Positions 61,601-64,000 of a DNA stretch of 64,000 bases are shown here, in pieces (the first letter of the stretch is position 1; each line of letters begins with the position of its first letter). The DNA lies in assembly GCA_007922305.1 (NCBI GenBank), contig ML677326.1, positions 57,351,446 to 57,415,445 on the forward strand. Reading direction: 5' to 3'. Origin of the DNA: Dermatemys mawii. Lineage: Eukaryota; Chordata; Testudines; Dermatemydidae. Made by a program: the position numbers and the translations under genes. Under the pieces are notes generated by a model that saw only the letters and a list, made by a program, of their open reading frames with translations, made no database searches and was not told where the DNA came from.

Positions 61601-63155
61601 TAGATAGTTTTAAAAATCCCACTTTTTGTGTTTAATGCCTTCTCACTGGCCCTACTTTACTTTAGTACACTTCTTATCTTGGTGCATTCTTGAATCCCTT
61701 TGAGCAAACTGTAGGTAGTGGGAATGTTTCCAGTAGTTTTCTGATTAATTATATTTATTTATTATTAAGTATTAAGTATTATTATTATTTAGATTATATT
61801 CACACTTAAACACTTTACAAACACAGAACAGAAAATCTCTATTCCTAGCAGGTCACAATCTAGGGCCTCACTCTACTCTTAGTTACACAGGTATAAATTA
61901 AAAGCATCTCTTGAAATCAGTGGAGTCACACCAGTGTAAAACCTGTATAAGTGAGAAGAGAATCCACCCTCGAATTACGGCAAGATACACCAGTGGATAT
62001 ACCATAAAAAGCAGTAACATTAGGCAGTGGATGGAGGACAAGTGAAACAATAATGAATAATACAAAAAAGCAAAATCTCTTTAAAATGTGATATTTTCAA
62101 CAAAATGTCTAACAGTGCAATGATTCTTACATTCAAAATAATGTAGCATTCATATGGCAGTTTAAGGCTCCAGTCTACATGTGGAATTCTTATTGAAACT
62201 AATCTGAGTTTCACAGAGTCCTCAAATGATCCATCCATAGGCTGTATACTGCTGCCACAATTATGGGTGACCTTATAAAAACCTAAATAGATAGAAAGTT
62301 TAAACAGAAAGCTGGAGTTTTAAATTACCTTTATTTGCATACAACATTTACATTTTTATTGTGCACCCTCTGATTTTTTTCAGGTCTCACCAAATTTTGT
62401 GTTTGCACTCATTTAAGACCGACTAGGAATCATTACTTTGTACCATCTTTTGGACTTGTTAAATTCCTAAATTTAAATACAAATAAACTCAATACTTGCT
62501 GAAATCTTTTGTGATTACCAGAACTTGTATCTGTATTATGAATATACTGGGTCAGGTTGTGTCCTAAACTACATCATTGTGACCCCATTGTTGCCAGTGG
62601 GACTACACTGAGCAAGCGTTCCAGAATTTGGCCCTGAATAATAATCACATAACCCTGTAAGTATTATCCCCATTTTAAACATGGGAAAATGATGGAAGAG
62701 GTGAAGTGACCTGACTAATCAGTGACTGAGCCAGAATTAGAATTTAGGATTCAGTAAGTGGTGAGGGACCAACACACTCTAATGGAAAACAAGCACATAA
62801 TTTAGTGTCTGGAATTTCTGACTCCCTTGAATAAAGATATTAGGAAGGATAGTTGCCTCAGATAACAGAGTTTATAGCCTGCTCCATAACATATAGTTTG
62901 CACTGTAAATCAGATCATTAACACTACTTTGTCTAGGTGCATCAGCTTCTGGAGTCCCTTAAACCTCATCCTGTGGATTGTTCAGAAAATGAGAAAAGGA
63001 ACAAATTTGCACATTTTGTTGAAAAACTACAAGATATGGATAAATTGCCTGCCATATTTTTTATGTAAATATACACATTCATTTTTTTATTGTATATCTT
63101 TTTACAAGAGTTAAAATGGTGTGTATTGGAGCTAATACTGACATGGCTCAGCAAG
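24709..63155 (+). CDS. DDX60: DDX60 helicase gene, N-terminal 25 coding exons (continues past the window)
   Basis: Twenty-five exons join without a phase break into 3,715 coding bases, about 1,238 residues. Residues 7-60 are a Ser/Asp/Glu-rich acidic stretch that I do not recall in human DDX60. Homology starts near residue 112 and runs colinear with human DDX60 to the window end. The [15 protein letters not shown] block (about 124-138) looks like a PIN-type start. The first RecA domain holds Walker A APTSSGKT (876-883), VSPTKA (905-910), [11 protein letters not shown] (about 933-943), DEVH (980-983) and LSATISNP (1008-1015). The second RecA domain and C-terminus lie beyond 64000. DDX60 is a cytoplasmic interferon-induced Ski2-like helicase. 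No stop or frameshift is visible, so the gene looks functional. The start codon rests on the proposed 18694-24690 splice. Confidence 0.93.
25091..25160 (+). CDS. DDX60: DDX60 exon 3
   Basis: Acceptor TTATTTTAG, donor CTAA|GTATGT, 70 bp. It encodes [19 protein letters not shown]. With the next exon it reads [14 protein letters not shown], which aligns with human EMPKAQYSSLFNDF and so ties the acidic exon to DDX60. Confidence 0.82.
25172..25485. mobile_element. Non-autonomous DNA transposon (high-copy turtle MITE type)
   Basis: It begins gagggctggtctacagtgg and carries gcaacttcagctacgtgaat, a G-tract at about 25363-25378 and the internal dyad aaatcgatc / gatcgatt, ending near ggcgggtagtgaagatgtat. 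It is CpG-rich compared with the intron. The terminal match is poor, so the superfamily is unsure. Confidence 0.6.
25490..26373. other. Intron sequence
   Basis: Nothing is firmly recognised. The string caggggtgtcaaattcatt at 25637-25655 looks like a hAT left end, but no matching right end was found. Confidence 0.4.
26374..26664. mobile_element. Tigger/mariner-type MITE
   Basis: Inverted ends GTAGACTCTCGGTTATCC and GGATAATCAAGACTG, with TA on both sides (26372-26373, 26665-26666). No transposase frame. Confidence 0.75.
27075..27252 (+). CDS. DDX60: DDX60 exon 4
   Basis: Acceptor TTCATTCAG, donor CAAG|GTACTG. It encodes [18 protein letters not shown], then [16 protein letters not shown] and YVIVFFK, matching the human [17 protein letters not shown] region. 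This is the start of the conserved N-terminal domain. Confidence 0.93.
27253..28618. other. Intron sequence
   Basis: No gene or nameable repeat was recognised in this stretch; its open frames are short and without family features. Confidence 0.45.
28627..29010. mobile_element. hAT-type non-autonomous element
   Basis: Begins CAGTGGCTCTCAAACTTT and ends GCTGAGAATCACTG. The flanks ctctagag (28619-28626) and ctatagag (29011-29018) form an 8-bp target duplication with one mismatch. Confidence 0.8.
29642..29983 (+). CDS. DDX60: DDX60 exon 5
   Basis: Acceptor TGCTACAG, donor CAG|GTAAAT, 114 codons in phase 0. It encodes [30 protein letters not shown] and [20 protein letters not shown], close to human LEESYPYFLIVADEGL and KVNVVLSSGQESD. 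Confidence 0.95.
30125..30218 (+). mobile_element. CR1 LINE 3' tip
   Basis: The strings ggtcaaactagattaccaca and gtggtcccttttggcctttt, then aatctatgaat, are a CR1 3' terminus. Only the tip is left. Confidence 0.65.
30640..30760 (+). repeat. Old MIR-like fragment
   Basis: The strings ttatcctcactttacagagt and cttgcccaagtttacatagt, then aagttagtgatgggccag, resemble the MIR 3' half. The rest of 29984-31402 is plain intron. Confidence 0.5.
31403..31516 (+). CDS. DDX60: DDX60 exon 6
   Basis: Acceptor TCATTTAG, donor AGAG|GTAACT, 38 codons. It encodes [20 protein letters not shown] and ends RNIQEE. Human similarity is low here, but phase and order fit. Confidence 0.8.
31517..32430. other. Intron sequence, nothing recognised
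   Basis: Contains one short copy of the dispersed motif ttgacttcagtggaagcc near 32099; otherwise unremarkable. Confidence 0.5.
32431..32604 (+). CDS. DDX60: DDX60 exon 7
   Basis: Acceptor GATTGTAG, donor GAAG|GTGAGA, 58 codons. It encodes [20 protein letters not shown], then [12 protein letters not shown], aligned with human TQVWPEGSDIRRVFCVT. Confidence 0.93.
32605..33804. other. Intron sequence, nothing recognised
   Basis: The stretch 32640-33170 is somewhat GC-richer and gives antisense open frames, but no family features are visible. Confidence 0.45.
33805..33963 (+). CDS. DDX60: DDX60 exon 8
   Basis: Acceptor CCCAATAG, donor ATG|GTAGGT, 53 codons. It encodes [20 protein letters not shown], then [11 protein letters not shown], aligned with human [21 protein letters not shown]. 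Confidence 0.95.
34340..34481 (+). CDS. DDX60: DDX60 exon 9
   Basis: Acceptor TTTAATAG, donor ACAG|GTATTT. It encodes [20 protein letters not shown], then YYEIEYCTG, aligned with human LNLIHLSDLNDELLLKNIA. It ends after one base of the glycine codon, completed across a 7.9 kb intron. Confidence 0.93.
34570..34612. repeat. (TG)n(TA)n microsatellite
   Basis: An uninterrupted TG run (34570-34597) passes into a TA run just upstream of a solo LTR. Confidence 0.9.
34624..35283 (+). mobile_element. Solo LTR, retroviral type, 660 bp
   Basis: Begins TGTGATGGAGTC and ends TTTGTCACA, so it has the TG...CA ends with a short inverted repeat. The 4-bp duplication ATAC flanks it (34620-34623, 35284-35287). 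A TATA-like gataaaaacc is at about 34838-34847. There is no internal retroviral region. Confidence 0.75.
36675..38259 (-). pseudogene. Penelope RT/GIY-YIG endonuclease, antisense copy, broken
   Basis: On the - strand the RT core appears at about 38110-37900: [20 protein letters not shown], then [11 protein letters not shown] and [14 protein letters not shown] across a frame change. The endonuclease follows in frame 37469-36675: [12 protein letters not shown], then [20 protein letters not shown]. The second GIY-YIG element reads YISHTG where the sister copy reads YIGQTG. A local insertion near 37834-37854 and frame changes disrupt the gene. The product would have been RT fused to endonuclease. 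Confidence 0.78.
38098..39342 (+). CDS. Penelope-like element ORF, C-terminal part with GIY-YIG endonuclease, still open
   Basis: An uninterrupted 414-codon frame; the first codons are a junction artefact and element homology starts at [15 protein letters not shown] (about 38118). It covers the end of RT and thumb ([19 protein letters not shown]), a linker, a CCH-type motif [12 protein letters not shown], and a GIY-YIG domain with [30 protein letters not shown] and [11 protein letters not shown]. Penelope elements prime reverse transcription at a nick made by this endonuclease. The RT catalytic part is missing from this arm, so it cannot act alone. The open frame suggests a fairly recent insertion. 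Confidence 0.82.
   Translation: MREDKVIIWTHGKETLEEFHHDFNSFHPSINLSLDQSTQEVHFLDTTVQISNGHINTTLYRKPTDHFAYFHASSFHPGHTTRYIVYSQSLRYNHICSNPSDREHLQDLHQAFLKLQYLHEEVRKQINRARRVPRSLLLQDKPEKETNRPPLAITYSPQLKPLQHIISDLQPILDNDPSLSQALGGRPVLVHRQLANPKQILTSNHTLHHSNSNSGINPCNKPRCQLCPHIYTSNTITGPNQISHTITGSFTCTSTNIIYVIRCQQCPSVMYIGQTGQSLRKRINGHKSYIRNGNIQKPVGEHFNLPGHTIADLKTAILQQKNFETRLQRETAELQFICKFDTIRSGVSIDCEWLVNYKSSFSSLGVHTSGSPAGSGLQPRPIEFTLLSCLLFIPASGDFHSIHLMKWVLAHKSS
42427..42582 (+). CDS. DDX60: DDX60 exon 10
   Basis: Acceptor CTTGCATAG, donor AAAG|GTACTA. It encodes [20 protein letters not shown], then [19 protein letters not shown], aligned with human YEYLWNTVSKL and PFPLRTT. Confidence 0.93.
42781..42839. repeat. 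Short palindromic repeat (MITE-like)
   Basis: The left half atcctggccccattgaagtc and the right half gactttactggggccaggat are complementary at all but two or three positions. Confidence 0.65.
43685..43787 (+). CDS. DDX60: DDX60 exon 11
   Basis: Acceptor CTGCAAAG, weaker than the others, and donor GCAG|GTACAT. It encodes [20 protein letters not shown], then [13 protein letters not shown], aligned with human NLGFIPTSS and FAGDILKDLPFL. Phase fits both sides. Confidence 0.88.
44885..45000 (+). CDS. DDX60: DDX60 exon 12
   Basis: Acceptor TTTTTCAG, donor GATG|GTAAAA. It encodes [20 protein letters not shown], then [15 protein letters not shown], nearly identical to human. Confidence 0.95.
45001..46585. 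other. Intron sequence, nothing recognised
   Basis: AT-rich, with no exon or nameable repeat before the palindromic element begins. Confidence 0.45.
46661..46916. mobile_element. Small inverted-repeat element nested in the palindromic element
   Basis: Ends tgtctacatagcagttaaac and gtttaactgctgtgtagaga are inverted copies. No coding sequence is present. Confidence 0.65.
47177..47980 (+). mobile_element. Solo LTR, retroviral type, 804 bp
   Basis: Begins TGTCATAAGC and ends CCCTTGACA. The 4-bp duplication AGAC flanks it (47173-47176, 47981-47984), as for ERV1-class insertions. AATTAAA at about 47643 may be its poly(A) signal. No internal retroviral genes are present. Confidence 0.8.
47981..48094. 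repeat. Long hairpin: 54-bp arms with a 6-bp loop
   Basis: The arm 47981-48034 pairs with 48041-48094 with three mismatches; the loop is atcaac. The pairing extends through 48116 to the segment on the other side of the LTR (47151-47176). Confidence 0.9.
48689..48861 (+). CDS. DDX60: DDX60 exon 13
   Basis: Acceptor TCCTGTAG, donor ACTT|GTAAGC. It encodes [20 protein letters not shown], then [16 protein letters not shown], aligned with human KSRDPRVLRSVQKYHVFQRFYG. The following lysine-rich linker differs from human. Confidence 0.92.
48862..50369. other. Intron sequence with one short dyad
   Basis: The stretch 49858-49928 is a dyad built on gatcaaatgcccattgaagt and cagtgggcatttgattaggt. Nothing else was recognised. 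Confidence 0.5.
50370..50622 (+). CDS. DDX60: DDX60 exon 14
   Basis: Acceptor TTTTTGTAG, donor CAAG|GTATTT. It encodes [20 protein letters not shown], then a charged, probably helical stretch, and [14 protein letters not shown], aligned with human KAEIIARENKKRL and LKAWKEHCR. Confidence 0.95.
51180..51750. repeat. Unclassified repeat that received a Penelope insertion
   Basis: A CT-rich stretch of repeated tctgacctt / gactctgacc units, interrupted at 51333-51534. It resembles turtle LTR-type repeat sequence, but no ends were found. Confidence 0.4.
51333..51534. mobile_element. Miniature Penelope palindrome with target duplication
   Basis: The left part carries the Penelope 3' tail (gtatcagaggggtagccgt, then cgacaaagagtcctgtggca). 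About 51388-51450 is then repeated inverted at about 51455-51525, with agcataagctttcatgggt facing acccatgaaagcttatgct. The exact 12-bp duplication gactctgaccta flanks it (51321-51332, 51535-51546). No coding sequence is left. Confidence 0.85.
51997..52160 (+). CDS. DDX60: DDX60 exon 15
   Basis: Acceptor TATTTTAG, donor CCAG|GTAATT. It encodes [20 protein letters not shown], then [17 protein letters not shown], aligned with human DLSIAVQVMKRIHSLMEKY and IARCLKYLGFDELASSL. Confidence 0.95.
52161..52920. other. Intron sequence, nothing recognised
   Basis: No exon or named repeat was recognised. Confidence 0.5.
52921..53073 (+). CDS. DDX60: DDX60 exon 16
   Basis: Acceptor CCTTGTAG, donor GCAG|GTAATA, 51 codons. 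It encodes [20 protein letters not shown], then [15 protein letters not shown], almost identical to human and directly before the helicase core. Confidence 0.96.
53332..54411. mobile_element. hAT-type non-autonomous element, 1.08 kb, with a nested MITE
   Basis: Begins CAGGGATGGGCAAACT and ends AGTTTGCCCACCTCTG. The 8-bp duplication ccatatgg flanks it exactly (53324-53331, 54412-54419). The interior is very C/G-rich, which creates long chance open frames on both strands. Confidence 0.88.
54093..54217. mobile_element. Small palindromic MITE nested in the hAT element
   Basis: Inverted ends cctagggtgaccagac and ctggtcaccctac, with internal gggacag / ctgtccc dyads. The flanks caccttac and taccttac suggest an 8-bp duplication with one mismatch. 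Confidence 0.7.
54420..55739. other. Intron sequence, nothing recognised
   Basis: A 107-codon antisense frame (54964-55287) was examined; it has no family feature I recognise. The rest is AT-rich. Confidence 0.45.
55740..55889 (+). CDS. DDX60: DDX60 exon 17: Walker A of the helicase
   Basis: Acceptor ATCTCCAG, donor AAAG|GTATGG, 50 codons. It encodes [16 protein letters not shown], then the nucleotide-binding loop APTSSGKT, then [14 protein letters not shown] and VVVYVSPTK. Nearly identical to human. Confidence 0.97.
56886..57005 (+). CDS. DDX60: DDX60 exon 18
   Basis: Acceptor ATGACTAG, donor TCAG|GTACAG, 40 codons. It encodes [16 protein letters not shown], then [16 protein letters not shown], aligned with human ALVNQVAATVQNRFTK and GVFTREYRHDALNCQ. 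Confidence 0.96.
57006..58500. other. Intron sequence, nothing recognised
   Basis: No exon is visible. The block 57150-57640 is less AT-rich but matches no repeat I know. Confidence 0.45.
58500..58845. repeat. Probable interspersed repeat, unclassified
   Basis: A purine-rich block (gccagaggtcagagctagag, ggtggcatagtcaatcaagt) set in AT-rich intron. It reads like an LTR-type repeat but has no clear ends. Confidence 0.3.
58950..59045 (+). CDS. DDX60: DDX60 exon 19: ends within the DEVH box
   Basis: Acceptor TCTTTTCAG, donor TGAG|GTAGGT, 32 codons. It encodes [20 protein letters not shown], then IRYVIFDE. The DEVH box is split by the intron after DE, with VH in the next exon. Confidence 0.96.
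59588..59703 (+). CDS. DDX60: DDX60 exon 20: rest of DEVH and SAT motif
   Basis: Acceptor TATATATAG, donor CTGA|GTAAGC. It encodes [20 protein letters not shown], then [17 protein letters not shown], almost identical to human. The LSAT motif couples ATP hydrolysis to unwinding. Confidence 0.97.
60471..60607 (+). CDS. DDX60: DDX60 exon 21
   Basis: Acceptor CACTCTAG, donor CTAG|GTCTGT. It encodes [20 protein letters not shown], then a basic linker and QSYRVRL, aligned with human WLQSVKWYW and QSYKVRL. Confidence 0.93.
60802..60911 (+). CDS. DDX60: DDX60 exon 22
   Basis: Acceptor TATATACAG, donor ACAT|GTAAGT. It encodes [19 protein letters not shown], then [12 protein letters not shown], aligned with human [13 protein letters not shown] and HFHPCAALT. 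Confidence 0.95.
61011..61115 (+). CDS. DDX60: DDX60 exon 23
   Basis: Acceptor ACATATAG, donor ACAG|GTATAC, 35 codons. It encodes [20 protein letters not shown], then [12 protein letters not shown], aligned with human YGFPPDLTLSPRESIQLYD. Confidence 0.95.
61200..61328 (+). CDS. DDX60: DDX60 exon 24
   Basis: Acceptor TTTTCAAG, donor GAAG|GTAACT, 43 codons. It encodes [20 protein letters not shown], then [15 protein letters not shown], aligned with human ELCPENFIHFNNKLVIKKMD. Confidence 0.93.
61329..62936. other. Intron sequence with old repeat fragments
   Basis: A MIR-like piece lies near 62640-62755 (ttatccccattttaaacat, then aagtgacctgactaatcagt). A TTATT-rich run lies at about 61745-61800. 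Nothing else was recognised. Confidence 0.5.
62937..63064 (+). CDS. DDX60: DDX60 exon 25
   Basis: Acceptor TTGTCTAG, donor TTAT|GTAAAT. It encodes [20 protein letters not shown], then [17 protein letters not shown], aligned with human LLVEKLRKMEKLPALFF. Confidence 0.92.
63109..63155 (+). CDS. DDX60: DDX60 exon 26, last one in the window
   Basis: A 47-bp exon with acceptor TTTACAAG and donor CAAG|GTATGT. It encodes [15 protein letters not shown], matching human FKLGAVENAAES in position. The acceptor two bases downstream would give an immediate stop, so 63109 is chosen. The gene continues past 64000. Confidence 0.8.
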
Positions 63156-64000
63156 GTATGTTTTGTAATGTGCTATTGATTTACAAGAGTCTCCTGAGAT
63201 TAAGTTTTGTTTGTTAGACTGTGGTAGGTATGAATATCCATTTGTTTAAAAACATTTGAAGTAAATGCTCATACTGTAAATCAGAAGCACTTTCATCATG
63301 TTCGCTTTCATGAGGTGTTAAAAAGTCTAGCTGAACCACAATTGGAACCTTTTAAACTGTGTGTGCGTATGTACATGTACACACACACTACATAATTAAA
63401 GGTATATCAGGAAGGTGCTCACTGCTTTGCAACAACAGAATTTTTAAGCTTCATAGCTATAAATATATAGAGAGGTATATGCACATGTGTATATATTTAT
63501 GGTATGTAATCCATTTTGTGTTGTCAGTAATGTTTTTAAGTAGAAAAAGCTTGATTCTTTTCCTCTTCTTTGTCTCCTGAAGAAAATGGACAATGGAGTT
63601 GTTGGGTAGTATGTGTGTGTTTGCACATGTGTATACAATTCCAAACAACAATCTAAATGAATAGTTTTTTTTTAAAAAAAGCATACTTTTAAAAAAAATT
63701 CTTTAAACAATTACAAGTATAACTGAGAGATATAAAATAATCTGAAACAAGAAATTGTCCTCAGCAATATAGGAAGCTGATGTGACTGCTCAGAGAGAAG
63801 TCAGTGTCTATACAGAATGATAAAAGTAAAACAAGAAAATTCTGAGAAATGGATTCAGCAAACCATATGAAGGGACCTGATTCTCAGCTGCCTTGTATCT
63901 TACATAAATACTTACACCTGTGCAAAGTAAGCATCAAATTCTACCATCCACTTACCCACTTTGCTTAGGTGTAAGATCCAATTCAGCAAAGCATTAAGCA
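63156..64000. other. Intron sequence to the end of the window
   Basis: Holds short TG/CA runs at 63358-63390 and 63608-63622. The dispersed dyad motif (cagcaaagcattaagca) is at the very end. No further exon was found. Confidence 0.55.

Overview
The window looks like a piece of turtle genome, most likely a cryptodiran turtle. The evidence is the repeat content: a tRNA-headed SINE with a CR1-type tail (the Cry1/tortoise SINE type), many CR1 LINE copies ending in the usual CR1 tail, a DIRS-type tyrosine-recombinase retrotransposon, Penelope-like elements with a GIY-YIG endonuclease, hAT, Tigger/mariner and palindromic DNA elements, and solo retroviral-type LTRs. Coding sequence is sparse and lies in spliced exons of 50-350 bp. 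All exon boundaries below were read by eye from acceptor/donor sites, reading phase and similarity to human DDX60 as I remember it; no search was run.

Two protein-coding genes are present, both on the + strand and both from the DDX60 family (interferon-inducible Ski2-like DExH-box helicases). The first contributes only its last four coding exons (859-12369). They encode the C-terminal 149 residues of a DDX60 protein, followed by a 3' UTR with two AATAAA signals near 12.8 kb. About 6 kb downstream is a CpG-rich block with a TATA box (18.3-19.0 kb). This is the candidate promoter of the second DDX60 gene, whose 25 recognisable coding exons run from an ATG at 24709 to 63155 and continue past the window. 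These exons join in phase without a break and encode about 1,238 residues: an unusual acidic N-terminal extension, the conserved DDX60 N-terminal region, and the first RecA-like helicase domain with its Walker A, DEVH and SAT motifs. The locus is therefore a head-to-tail tandem DDX60 pair, like human DDX60/DDX60L in arrangement. Whether the duplication is shared or independent cannot be told from here.

The introns and the intergenic space are packed with mobile elements, several nested. The first visible intron of the upstream gene holds a nearly complete but broken DIRS element (about 2370-8520) with its internal complementary region still readable. The intergenic part (12.4-18.2 kb) holds CR1 and other LINE remnants, a decayed XPG/PIN-like transposon ORF split by a SINE, and hAT debris. 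The 34.5-42.4 kb intron of the second gene holds a solo LTR and a three-level nest: a CR1, inside it a second CR1, and inside that a 2.8 kb head-to-head Penelope palindrome flanked by an exact 10-bp target duplication. A second, miniature Penelope palindrome with an exact 12-bp duplication lies at 51.3 kb. At 46.6-48.4 kb a palindromic DNA element was split by a solo LTR (4-bp duplication) and by a smaller inverted-repeat element.

No functional tRNA, rRNA or CRISPR array was seen. The remaining intron sequence is AT-rich and mostly unremarkable, with a few old MIR-like fragments, short dyads and microsatellites.
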